A stretch of 46,915 nucleotides of DNA from Evansella tamaricis (GTDB taxonomy: Bacteria; Bacillota; Bacilli; Bacillales; Salisediminibacteriaceae), in the NCBI RefSeq assembly GCF_019042215.1, contig NZ_JAHQCS010000162.1:1-46915 (forward strand), given 5' to 3'. A program made the translations under genes and the position numbers. How positions within the stretch are numbered: the first letter of the stretch is position 1; each line of letters begins with the position of its first letter. The notes under the pieces are model-generated. The model made no database searches. It was not told where the DNA came from and saw only the letters and a list, made by a program, of their open reading frames with translations. Positions 27,141 through 35,869 of this stretch are shown here, piece after piece.

Positions 27141-27641
27141 TTAATCCATTTCACTTTCCCTAGAAATAGGTCTATCCTTTGAATTACTTTCCCTCAAAAC
27201 GGATTTTATTGCTGTTTCAATTTCTTCATATCCTGTACATCTGCAAATATTTGACTTCAGCCACTCCGATATTTTTTCATCTGTTGCTTTCGGTTCATTC
27301 TCAATTAATGACTGACAATTCATAATGTAACCAGGTGTACAGTAACCGCACTGAAACGCAAAATATTCCACAAAAGCCTGCTGAATTGCTGTTCCTTGTA
27401 ATCCCTCAATGGTTGTTATTTCCTTTCCAGTGCCTTCCACACCCAGCATCAAACAAGACTTCATCGGTTTTCCATCAACGATAACAGTGCATGCTCCACA
27501 ATCTCCATTTAAACACCCTGGTTTAGATCCTGTTAACCCTAACTCATTCCTTAAAACCTCTAATAAAGTGTCGGCAGAACGAATCATCACAGGACGGTCT
27601 TCCCCGTTAATTTTTAGTACGACATATTGGAATATTGACAT
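27141..27641 (-). CDS. Molybdenum hydroxylase, [2Fe-2S] subunit
   Basis: 166 residues. Plant-type cluster ligands C43, C48, C51 and C63 (GCLNGDCGAC ... SC), and the second cluster C98, C101, C133, C135 (CGYC ... CRC), as in the small subunit of xanthine dehydrogenase/CO dehydrogenase-type enzymes. It passes electrons from the molybdenum site to FAD. It is the last of three genes; its ATG follows directly the TAA of the FAD subunit gene, with GAAGGGGTAG upstream. The C-terminal tail of about 20 residues is charged. Confidence 0.92.
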   Translation of the reverse strand: MSIFQYVVLKINGEDRPVMIRSADTLLEVLRNELGLTGSKPGCLNGDCGACTVIVDGKPMKSCLMLGVEGTGKEITTIEGLQGTAIQQAFVEYFAFQCGYCTPGYIMNCQSLIENEPKATDEKISEWLKSNICRCTGYEEIETAIKSVLRESNSKDRPISRESEMD

Positions 27642-28481
27642 TTAATGATCTACCCCTTCCAATGTCTTTACAAGATCACTCAATATATTCTTAAGTGTAA
27701 ATATTCGGAACTGATCTGATCCTTCCGTATCATTTAATATTGGGCCTGGTAACTGTTGTAAAGCGGAGGAAACTCTTTCTTCGACAGAGTTGAAACGATC
27801 ATTTATACACGATTCAATCCGTTCAGATCGAAATGGAAAAGGGCATAAGCCACTGATTGCGATTCTAATATCACCGTCTTTCTTCATACCTGAAACAGTA
27901 ATAAGTGGATATCCCGTTGTCCATTGTTTCCTTCTTTTCATATGGAAAAACGGGGCTTTGGTGGATGAAATATCTGTTGTAATATGGACGAGGAATTCTC
28001 CCTTATTTAATTGGAGGGTCTGATCAAATAAATCATTAATCGGCAAAGTTTTTTTACCATCCGGGCCCATGATAGTAACCGTACTTTCAGCTAATAAAAA
28101 TGGTAATACTGCCTCACGGTAAAAAATATTGGCACAAATATTCCCGCCAAGTGTTATTTTAGTTCTTGCGGTATGATCAGCAACTTCTTTGGAAGCACTC
28201 GTTAATAGTGGGAAAGGATTTGCGTTCTCAACCTCCGTTAATGGGCAGCAGCCCCCCAATACTAAACGATCGTTTTCCCGTGTCATCACATGACATTCAG
28301 GAATACTTTTCAAATCAATGACAGCCCCGGTGTATAGAACATTCAACCGCCCGAGCGTAATAATTTCTGTTCCTCCTGATATATAGACAGGTTCTTTCCC
28401 TTCCGAATCAAGTCTTTCATAAAGCGTAACCGCTTCTTCTAATGTATTAGGTTTAATATATTCAAATTCAAATGGGATCAC
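27642..28481 (-). CDS. Molybdenum hydroxylase, FAD-binding subunit
   Basis: 279 residues, the normal length for the medium subunit (CoxM/PucC-like). The FAD sites are YISGGTEI near residue 35 and TLGGNICAN near residue 111. GTG start, with GGAGGG upstream, overlapping the TGA stop of the molybdopterin subunit gene (GTGA). It transfers electrons from the Fe-S subunit to NAD or another acceptor. Confidence 0.9.
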   Translation of the reverse strand: MIPFEFEYIKPNTLEEAVTLYERLDSEGKEPVYISGGTEIITLGRLNVLYTGAVIDLKSIPECHVMTRENDRLVLGGCCPLTEVENANPFPLLTSASKEVADHTARTKITLGGNICANIFYREAVLPFLLAESTVTIMGPDGKKTLPINDLFDQTLQLNKGEFLVHITTDISSTKAPFFHMKRRKQWTTGYPLITVSGMKKDGDIRIAISGLCPFPFRSERIESCINDRFNSVEERVSSALQQLPGPILNDTEGSDQFRIFTLKNILSDLVKTLEGVDH

Positions 28482-30799
28482 GTATTCAAACCCTCCTTTT
28501 TCCTCCAGATGCTTTCAGGTAGAAGAGGTAAGTGATGCAATTCCACCCCTGCTGCCAAGGACAGACTATTCCCTAGTGCAGCAGGCATTCCTAATAACCC
28601 TTGCTCCCCGACTCCCCTTGCTCCAAATGGAGAATCAATATGGGGAGTTTCGATAAATTCTACAATGTATTCAGGGTGTTCCCCAAAATGGACAGGGCGA
28701 TAGGTTCTCAGTTGAGGATTTAATACCCTTGCTTTATCATCAATTACGAATGACTCCCTTCCTCCAAATCCTAAGCCCATACTCATTGCACCCGTCACTT
28801 GACCGAGGGCACCTTTATAATTCAGCACTCGGCCAACATCCAATACAGATATGGCTTTAATAATCTTATAAGTATAGTCTCTCCTGTCAAATTCTACTTC
28901 CACCACTTGGGCACCCACTGCCCACTCTGGACCTGGGTTGCCTGCACCAGTTTCAGGATCAAGATAGGTAATGTTTCTCAAAATATAATTACCTCGCCCT
29001 ATAATTTGACCGCCAATTGCATTTCCTTCCGGGAACGTGTATCCATAGACCACATCACGAAAATCCAGTCCCTCTTTCGGATCTTCGCGTAAAAACACTC
29101 TTCGATTTCCAATTTCTAAATCATCCGTTCTTACTTTCATAACACAAGAAGCTACTTCTTTAATTTGACGGATCGCATCTTCTGCTGCTGCAAGTACTGC
29201 TCTTCCTCCCATCAACGTTCCCCTACTTGCCACTGTTTTCCAGTGCTCTGGGGTGGACTGAGTATCAACTGTCATTTTTACGTAGATATCATTTACACTC
29301 ATTCGAAATCGTTCAGCTAGAATTTGTGCTAATACTGTTTTGGTTGCTGTACCAATTTCCACAACCCCCGACATGAGATTCATGGTGCCATCTTCATTAA
29401 AGGTAATGATTGCACCTGAACTGGATTCAGGAGGTATCGTAGAATTTTTCCATACACAGGCAAGACCTTTTGCCCGGACAGTACGTTCATTTAATTCAAT
29501 TAATTGTCCCTCTTCCCAGCGACTTAATTGTTTTACTTTCTCTATACACATTGGAACATCTCCTACTGTGCTTCTATTCAATTTTACTTGTGTAGGAGTT
29601 GTATGACCTGGTTTTATCGCATTTTTATATCTCAATTCTAGGGGATCCATGTTCAGCTTTCTTGCAAGAATATCCATGGCCCGCTCGAAAACAAAGTGCA
29701 CTTCCGCATGACTAAAGCCCCGATATGGTGCTGGATATGGATGATTTGTATAAACCGCATAAGAGTCGCACCATATATTTTCAATGAAATATGGTCCAGT
29801 ACAGTCCACTGCACAAGCGCGACTGAGATGAATAGCTTTATCTGAATAAGCACCACTATCTACTAGATAAGTCAGTTCCGTTGCTTGTAAATACCCGTCA
29901 GCAGTACAACCTAACTTCACTTTGGCATCCAATCCCATGTGACAAGGGGACGTAATCATATCCTCTTCCCGCTCATTTATCATTCTTACAGTTCTTCCTT
30001 CTACTGCTAAGGAGCCCAAATAAGCTAATATCTCTTGCTGAACCGAAGCTTTTCCGCCATATCCCCCACCGACTAAGGGAGTTTTAACAATGATCTTCCC
30101 TACCTCCAGATCAAAATATTGTGAGAGAAGTTCCTTTACCATAAAAGGAGCTTGGGATGATGTGGTAATGAGTACTTTCCCATCTGGTCTTATTTCCGCA
30201 GTTGCACTTCTTGTTTCCATTGGAATATGATCTGACGGGGGAAATGAAAAATTTTCCTCAATCACTATCTCACTTTTAGCCCACCCTGATGCCATATCTC
30301 CCTTTCTGATTTTTGTATGATTAGCTATATTCGTTTTGGGAACGGGATGAACCCCTTCCTCCCGTTCATATTCTGCCACATTATCATGCACAAGTGGAGC
30401 ATCCTTGCTTACTCCCTCACTGGGAGAATTCACTACAGGTAATGGATCCACAACCACATTTATCAGACTTGCTGCCCTTTTTGCAATTGCAGGAGTGTCT
30501 GCTACAACGAGAGCCACCACTTCACCATGAAATCGGATTTTTTCAAAGGCGATCGGGGGGCGGTCCCTAATCTCTTCCCCAGTTAACGGATATTGTTTAC
30601 CAGTAATGATCGCTCTTACACCAGGTTCCTTTTTGGCTTCCATCACATCGATACTTTTAATGGTTCCATGTCCATAATGGCTGATTACTGACTTTCCATG
30701 AAGCATTTCACCAGACGGGAAATCTGCCGTATATTTTGCCCTTCCAGTAACCTTATCAAGTGCTTCTTTTCTGATCACACTCTTGCCTATGTTAGTCAT
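28478..30799 (-). CDS. Molybdenum hydroxylase, molybdopterin-binding subunit (xanthine dehydrogenase family)
   Basis: 773 residues. Typical motifs are GGGYGGKASVQQE, APYRGFSHAE near the middle and ARGVGEQGLLG near the C-terminus, where the Glu is the catalytic base of the family. The CO dehydrogenase active-site CSFR motif is absent, so it is a hydroxylase of a purine, aldehyde or N-heterocycle. GGAGGGATGAAGA precedes the ATG. No XdhC-like maturation gene, regulator or ureide pathway gene is adjacent, so xanthine is only the default guess. The operon is divergent to the APC permease. Confidence 0.9.
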   Translation of the reverse strand: MTNIGKSVIRKEALDKVTGRAKYTADFPSGEMLHGKSVISHYGHGTIKSIDVMEAKKEPGVRAIITGKQYPLTGEEIRDRPPIAFEKIRFHGEVVALVVADTPAIAKRAASLINVVVDPLPVVNSPSEGVSKDAPLVHDNVAEYEREEGVHPVPKTNIANHTKIRKGDMASGWAKSEIVIEENFSFPPSDHIPMETRSATAEIRPDGKVLITTSSQAPFMVKELLSQYFDLEVGKIIVKTPLVGGGYGGKASVQQEILAYLGSLAVEGRTVRMINEREEDMITSPCHMGLDAKVKLGCTADGYLQATELTYLVDSGAYSDKAIHLSRACAVDCTGPYFIENIWCDSYAVYTNHPYPAPYRGFSHAEVHFVFERAMDILARKLNMDPLELRYKNAIKPGHTTPTQVKLNRSTVGDVPMCIEKVKQLSRWEEGQLIELNERTVRAKGLACVWKNSTIPPESSSGAIITFNEDGTMNLMSGVVEIGTATKTVLAQILAERFRMSVNDIYVKMTVDTQSTPEHWKTVASRGTLMGGRAVLAAAEDAIRQIKEVASCVMKVRTDDLEIGNRRVFLREDPKEGLDFRDVVYGYTFPEGNAIGGQIIGRGNYILRNITYLDPETGAGNPGPEWAVGAQVVEVEFDRRDYTYKIIKAISVLDVGRVLNYKGALGQVTGAMSMGLGFGGRESFVIDDKARVLNPQLRTYRPVHFGEHPEYIVEFIETPHIDSPFGARGVGEQGLLGMPAALGNSLSLAAGVELHHLPLLPESIWRKKEGLNT

Positions 30800-30964
30800 T
30801 CTTCATCCCTCCGAGTAGTAGGTCACTCTTAAAATATATTAGGGAAAATACTATTTAACCCACTTATCATTGAAAAAAGAAAATGTAGTTGTTCATTCAT
30901 TAATCCTTACATAATGACATCCTGTTTTCCGAACAATAATGCAGTAAAGGAGGAGGGAGTATCG

Positions 30965-32341
30965 TTGAAGACGTCATCAGGAGAACAAAAAGAAAAACCA
31001 TTATTATGGTGGCAATTATCATTACTTGGAGTTGCTTGTACAATCGGTACCGGTTTCTTCCTTGGTTCAAGCATCGCCATATCAATGGCGGGACCCTCCG
31101 TCATTTTTGCTTTTCTTCTTGCAGCAATTGGTACTTATTTTGTCTATGAAGCATTAGCTAAAATGACGATTAGTGACCCTCAGAAAGGTTCTTTTCGTTC
31201 TTATGCAAAAAAAGCTTATGGCCGTTGGGCCGGATTCAGTACAGGTTGGGTTTATTGGTTATCTGAATTATTAATCATGGGGAGTCAAATGACCGCCTTA
31301 TCCATCTTTTCTAGATTTTGGTTTCCGAATATACCGATATGGATTTTTGCATGTGGGTATGCCGTATTAGGAATCCTAGTCATCTTAACAGGAACAAAGG
31401 GTTTTGACAGGATTGAAAATTTACTAGCAGTCTTAAAGGTTGCGGCTATTGTAATGTTTATTATTTTAGCGACAGCTGGTATTTTAGGCTTGCTAGGTGG
31501 TGGAACAACCGAAAAAGTATCGATACCTGCAACATATACAGGGCTTTTCCCTAATGGAATTCAAGGACTCCTTCCTGCTTTCATTTTTGGTTTTTATGGA
31601 TTTGCTGGAATTGAAATTATCGGATTACTATCCATTAGGTTAAAGGAAATGAAAGACGCAACTAAAGCTGGGAAAGTAATGCTTTCCTTATTAGTTATTA
31701 TTTATATAAGTGCTTTGACTCTCGCTTTACTCTTGGTTCCTTGGGATCAATTTTCGACCGATAAAAGTCCCTTTGTAAAAGCATTAGACAAGTACAATAT
31801 TGCATTTATTCCCCATGTCTTCAATGGAGTCTTTATTATTGCAGGGTTTTCAACGATGGTTGCTTCCTTGTTCGCCATGATTCGAATTTTAGTATCATTG
31901 GCAGAGGATAAGGATGCCCCAGCTATAATGTCTAAAAGGAAAAATAACATTGCATGGCCTGCAATCGGATTAACTAGTATGAGTATTGCCATATCAATTA
32001 TTTTATCCTTAATCATGCCAGATTCTATCTACGAGTACTTTACTACGGCTGCCGGTTTAATGCTTCTATATAATTGGTTTTTTATTTTAGGTTCTTTTGG
32101 TCGATTAAATCAGTTGACGGTTTTGGATCATATCAAAAGGGGGTTAGGTTTCATTCTTGTGTTATTAGCAATTATCGGGACAGCATTTCATGAGACAAGT
32201 CGTCCCGGTCTATATGTAAGCTTACTTTTTATCATTATAATTGGATGTATTACATTGTTGATGAAGAATCATTGGAAAAAACATCCAGACAAGTCTCCCC
32301 CAGAAAAAATTAGCTCTCTTTTTACGAAAATAAAACACTAG
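30965..32341 (+). CDS. APC-superfamily amino acid permease
   Basis: 458 residues from a TTG at 30965, which has GGAGGG 7 bases upstream; the longer frame from 30914 would put that site inside the gene. Twelve hydrophobic segments, with the motif CTIGTGFFLGSSIA in helix 1 that is typical of the APC family (substrate-binding GTG). It resembles GabP/YvbW-like amino acid permeases. The substrate is unknown. The last 20 bases overlap the 3' end of the convergent LysE gene. It is divergent from the molybdenum hydroxylase operon. Confidence 0.87.
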   Translation: MKTSSGEQKEKPLLWWQLSLLGVACTIGTGFFLGSSIAISMAGPSVIFAFLLAAIGTYFVYEALAKMTISDPQKGSFRSYAKKAYGRWAGFSTGWVYWLSELLIMGSQMTALSIFSRFWFPNIPIWIFACGYAVLGILVILTGTKGFDRIENLLAVLKVAAIVMFIILATAGILGLLGGGTTEKVSIPATYTGLFPNGIQGLLPAFIFGFYGFAGIEIIGLLSIRLKEMKDATKAGKVMLSLLVIIYISALTLALLLVPWDQFSTDKSPFVKALDKYNIAFIPHVFNGVFIIAGFSTMVASLFAMIRILVSLAEDKDAPAIMSKRKNNIAWPAIGLTSMSIAISIILSLIMPDSIYEYFTTAAGLMLLYNWFFILGSFGRLNQLTVLDHIKRGLGFILVLLAIIGTAFHETSRPGLYVSLLFIIIIGCITLLMKNHWKKHPDKSPPEKISSLFTKIKH

Positions 32342-32951
32342 CAGCCTGAATACCAAAATAAATTCCAAACGCAATTAACGACAAACCAGACAGTACAGTG
32401 ATTACTTTCAGTAATTTGACGGTTAAAAATTTCCTTAAGGAACTCGCTAAAGTTGCCATCGTAATATCCCATACAGTTATCCCTATAAATATGGCAGAAC
32501 TGTACAGTATAATGTGACTTGTATCGTACGTTGTAACGGTTTTGGCTAAAATAGAGCCGAAAATACCTAACCAGAATAAAATGGTTAACGGATTGAACAA
32601 TGACATAAAAAATCCTGCAAAAAAGGATTTAGATTTTGTTTCTCTCATATTTTTCTGATGATCCAAAGAGATTTGATTTGTCCCTGATAAACTTTCGATG
32701 CCAGTATAGACTAGGACAAAAAAACCAAATAACCATAAAAAAGACTGTACGAAAGGTAACTCAATAAGATGATAGACACCAAAAAACACTAGGAGCATGT
32801 AAAATACATCTGCAACAGTAGCGCCAAGGCCCACTAACCAGGAACTGAAAAATCCATGTTTGATTCCCCTGTCAATTTGTGCTGCATTTATAGGTCCAAT
32901 TGGTGCAGCTAAAGATAATCCTAAAATGATATACGTAAAAAAAATACTCAT
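32322..32951 (-). CDS. LysE/RhtB family amino acid exporter
   Basis: 209 residues from the ATG at 32951, preceded by GGGGGATTGTG; the frame extends to 33017 without a better site. Six hydrophobic segments, with the family motif LAAPIGPINAAQIDRGIKHG in the first two helices and SLFNPLTILFW in the middle. Members export amino acids such as lysine or threonine. Its 3' end overlaps the convergent permease by 20 bases, a tail-to-tail arrangement. Confidence 0.87.
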   Translation of the reverse strand: MSIFFTYIILGLSLAAPIGPINAAQIDRGIKHGFFSSWLVGLGATVADVFYMLLVFFGVYHLIELPFVQSFLWLFGFFVLVYTGIESLSGTNQISLDHQKNMRETKSKSFFAGFFMSLFNPLTILFWLGIFGSILAKTVTTYDTSHIILYSSAIFIGITVWDITMATLASSLRKFLTVKLLKVITVLSGLSLIAFGIYFGIQAASVLFS

Positions 32952-33061
32952 CACAATCCCCCAAACGATGTGTCTTGCTGATATTGGACAACTTTCTTGC
33001 TTGTACATTCTATTCATCGTAGTCCTAACTTACGACTGTTGATTGAGTTTTTTCCATGATA

Positions 33062-33090
33062 AAAGGGTAAGGAGATATTCCTTACCCTTT
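33062..33090 (-). terminator. Intrinsic terminator of the TEFA small gene
   Basis: AAAGGGTAAGG and CCTTACCCTTT form a perfect 11-bp stem; on the minus strand TTTTATC follows. Confidence 0.75.
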
Positions 33091-33122
33091 CAAGTGCTCA
33101 CGTGGTAATCCTTTAATAAGTT

Positions 33123-33287
33123 CTAACAATTGTTATGACAGTTACGGGGGCTACGTTTATTATCGCTCTTTAGTAACTCCGCTTCAAAATCATATTCCGC
33201 CGCTGCAAACTCCGTATTAAGATTTTCTCCGTTTAATACCTTCTCATTACGGTTGTTATTTTCTCGACGTAAATCATTCTTTGCCAT
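33123..33287 (-). CDS. Small protein, 54 aa, with a TEFA motif (gamma-SASP-like)
   Basis: ATG at 33287 with GGAGGTTTTAACA upstream; 54 codons. N-terminus MAKNDLRRENNNRN, then LNTEFAAAEYDFEAELLKS, then a basic tail ending CHNNC. TEFA is the cleavage motif of the GPR protease in gamma-type small acid-soluble spore proteins (SspE). The rest lacks the Gln-rich repeats of SspE, so the assignment is tentative; an unrelated small protein is possible. A terminator follows 33 bases after the stop. Confidence 0.6.
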   Translation of the reverse strand: MAKNDLRRENNNRNEKVLNGENLNTEFAAAEYDFEAELLKSDNKRSPRNCHNNC

Positions 33288-33512
33288 TGTTAAAACCTCC
33301 ATTTAAAGGATTGGGTAGAGCATTCCTTAGTATGTACCTTGACAGAAATAATAAGTGTGGAAGTAATTAGGAAATATGGAAGAGTCTCATAATTATCAAA
33401 CAAACTAAATACACTATATTAATTGGACAAACCATTATTTAAATGGATTTGTTAAAAAATATAAATATCTTTAACTCAGCAGCCTTAAAAATAAATGTGA
33501 AGGAACATCCTT

Positions 33513-34175
33513 ATGTCCAAAATTAGCTATCAGAGAGATCAGAATTTTCATAACATCCTAAGAATGACAATGGAAAAATATATATTTATTACATTTGGGG
33601 CTACCATTCAAGGGATGGCTATGGCAGTCTTTTTATTCCCAAATAATATACCTTCCGGGGGAGCAGGGGGACTTGCGGTTATTTTTCATTTCTTATTTGA
33701 TTTACCATTAAGTATTTCCCTTTGGATGATAAACTTCACCATGCTTATCATTGCAATTCACTGGTTAGGTGGAGCAACCACCTTTGGTACAATTTATGGC
33801 ATTACAATAACATCCTTAAGTATACAATTTTTTCAAACACATTTTTTTATCCCTGCAACAAGCATCTGGTTTGATTTAATTATAGGTTCCGTACTATTAG
33901 GATTAGGTGCAGGGATTCTTCTTCGGCAACAAGTGTCAAATGGAGGTATGGGGGTTTTAGCTCTTGTTTTTTCTAATTATTTGGAAATTCCTCCAGGAAA
34001 ACCCTTATTTATTATTAATGGATTTATTTTTATTCTAATGGCATTCATCATTGATTGGAAAATTATCTTCTTAGCATTCCTTTCTCAATGGTTATCTACT
34101 AGGATCGTAGATATTATCTATAACATAAATATTATTCCACCAAAACAAGTTCAAATGGCTTGGCGTAAAAAATAA
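33513..34175 (+). CDS. YitT family membrane protein (second copy)
   Basis: 220 residues with GAAGGAACATCCTT before the ATG. Five hydrophobic helices, the motif PNNIPSGGAGGLAVIFHF in the first half and RQQVSNGGMGVLAL in the second. These are the same family features as the gene at 14783, but the two proteins are clearly diverged. It lies upstream of tctC and ends 111 bases before it. Function unknown. Confidence 0.82.
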   Translation: MSKISYQRDQNFHNILRMTMEKYIFITFGATIQGMAMAVFLFPNNIPSGGAGGLAVIFHFLFDLPLSISLWMINFTMLIIAIHWLGGATTFGTIYGITITSLSIQFFQTHFFIPATSIWFDLIIGSVLLGLGAGILLRQQVSNGGMGVLALVFSNYLEIPPGKPLFIINGFIFILMAFIIDWKIIFLAFLSQWLSTRIVDIIYNINIIPPKQVQMAWRKK

Positions 34176-34220
34176 TGATTTTTTTCACTCTAAAAAAGGA
34201 CTTGCATTTTTTAGAAAGAC

Positions 34221-34286
34221 AACATTCCAACCATTGCACCTGGGCATATGCATGGTATGTATAAAATATTGAAAGGTTGGAATGTT
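34221..34286 (+). promoter_or_regulatory. 12-bp inverted repeat that could hide the tctC ribosome binding site
   Basis: AACATTCCAACC (34221-34232) and GGTTGGAATGTT (34275-34286) are perfect inverse repeats, and the right arm abuts the ATG at 34287. The weak binding site GAAAGG lies partly in the stem. The 42-base loop contains a small GCATATGC palindrome. Folding would block translation, so this could be a translational switch. Confidence 0.55.
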
Positions 34287-35258
34287 ATGCTAAAAAGAAT
34301 CTTTACATTAGTAATACTGTCCCTTTGTTCGTTATTTATTTTAGCTGGTTGTAATTCAGAAGCTACTGGAGATGATTTCCCTAATAAGAGTATTCAACTT
34401 ATTGTAGCTTTCTCACCAGGGGCAGCAACCGATACACAAGCGAGAATTATTTCAAAGTATGCCAGTGAATACCTTGGACAAGAATTGGTTATAGTCAATA
34501 AGCCAGGTGGAGGAGGTCAAGTAGGCTGGAATGAATTTTCTAATGTGGACCCAGATGGTTATACACTAGCTGCTTATAACCTTCCCCATATCATTACTCA
34601 ACCATTAGTTGGTCAGACAGCATTTAGTGTTGATTCATTCGAACCGTTAGTGAATTGGGGAGGTGATCCCACCGTTTTTGCTGTAAGGAGTGACAGTCAT
34701 ATTGAGTCCCTTGATGATCTTATTGCGGAAGCAAAAGAATCACCTGGTTCTTTAACGGTTGGAAATGCAGGTCGGTTTGTGGGTCAGCATTTAGCGATTT
34801 TGCTTTTAGAACATTCTGCTAATATTGAATTGGAAGATGTACCATATCAAGGTGCAGCCGATGCTATCGCGTCTTTACTTGGTGGACACACAGATGTTCT
34901 TTCAGGTAATTTATCTGATGTATACCGATTAGGAGACGAAGTGAGACCATTAGCAATTGCAACCGAAGAACGCCATTCTTTTGCTCCAGATATCCCTACT
35001 TTTGGAGAATTAGGTTATCCTGAAGTAATCATGAGTACTGACCGAGGAATAGCAGCAGTGGATGGCACACCTCCTGAAATAATTGATAAGTTGGAAAATG
35101 CTTTTTATCTACTCCTCCAAGATGAAGATTTCTTGAAAGAAATGGAGCAGGCAGGTGCTGATATGCTGGTATTAGACAGAGAAGAAGTTATTGAGGATAT
35201 GAAAATTCGAACGGAAAGTTACAAAGAACTATTGGATTCGATCGGTGTAACAAATTAG
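34287..35258 (+). CDS. tctC: Tripartite tricarboxylate transporter substrate-binding lipoprotein TctC
   Basis: 323 residues from the ATG at 34287 (a longer frame starts at 34248). A lipobox ends in C22 (ILAGC), followed by the Bug-fold solute-binding domain: KSIQLIVAFSPGAATDTQARI, with VGNAGRF, VPYQGAADAIASLLGG and DVLSGNLSDV, as in the TctC/Bug family. These extracytoplasmic receptors bind carboxylates, e.g. citrate, and work with TctA and TctB. The fused TctA-TctB gene lies downstream on the opposite strand, an unusual arrangement because the three are normally one operon. Confidence 0.9.
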   Translation: MLKRIFTLVILSLCSLFILAGCNSEATGDDFPNKSIQLIVAFSPGAATDTQARIISKYASEYLGQELVIVNKPGGGGQVGWNEFSNVDPDGYTLAAYNLPHIITQPLVGQTAFSVDSFEPLVNWGGDPTVFAVRSDSHIESLDDLIAEAKESPGSLTVGNAGRFVGQHLAILLLEHSANIELEDVPYQGAADAIASLLGGHTDVLSGNLSDVYRLGDEVRPLAIATEERHSFAPDIPTFGELGYPEVIMSTDRGIAAVDGTPPEIIDKLENAFYLLLQDEDFLKEMEQAGADMLVLDREEVIEDMKIRTESYKELLDSIGVTN

Positions 35259-35399
35259 AACCTTTATAACTAGGCTATGTTAAAGGCAATTCTATAAGGG
35301 GATACTTGGGTGACCCCAAAAGAGGCGCAGGACTCCATAATTGCCCGAAGTAGATTGGAAAATTATGCTAAAATCAAAATTGAACATTAACAGGCTAAT

Positions 35400-35452
35400 A
35401 AACTAAGACTTCTGTCTGGATTCCTCCTGGTGAAGTCTTAGTTTTTTTTTTA
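35400..35452 (+). terminator. Intrinsic terminator downstream of tctC
   Basis: AACTAAGACTTC and GAAGTCTTAGTT form a perfect 12-bp stem with a 19-base loop, followed by nine T residues, 140 bases past the tctC stop. Confidence 0.8.
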
Positions 35453-35459
35453 TCTGAGC

Positions 35460-35830
35460 AATACTCTCTTGAACTACCCACCACTTAATTTCTAACGAAA
35501 TTTAAAGTGGGTTTCCTTCGAACATTAGCGTAACCGTCATTTATTGAGTCGCTCTACCCGTAGTCTTACGGTGAAAGCAGAAGTATCTTTTCTTGTACTC
35601 GCACAGCTTGGTTTTTGCAAATTCGTACGTGTAGGTGATTAGAACGTTGAAGATTTTACCTAGCATACGTTTTCATGCTAGAACCTCATATCTTCAGTTT
35701 TCAAAAAACAACTTTCAAGTATATTACACCACGGGAACGAGTGTTTCAGCTAACGGCAACCGACATTCATCTCCCCCTTAACCTCACTCGCTATCGCATA
35801 GTTACGGTTTGAAGAGGGAGTCTTCTGTCG
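35460..35830 (-). mobile_element. IS200/IS605-type right-end (TnpB omega-RNA-like) remnant, no transposase gene
   Basis: On the minus strand the end reads GGTTACGCTAATGTTCGAAG, then CCCACTT, a hairpin and AAGTGGTGGGTAGTTCA. I recognise this pattern as the right end of IS605-family TnpB elements, where the omega RNA is encoded. The hairpin at 35481-35510 is strong. No tnpA or tnpB frame remains between it and the fused tctAB gene, which ends at 35870. The block therefore looks like a decayed element or a MITE derivative. The left boundary is uncertain. The call rests on remembered end sequences. Confidence 0.5.
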
Positions 35831-35869
35831 GGAAATGATAAATTTTTCCATGCTCCCATTATTTTTAAC

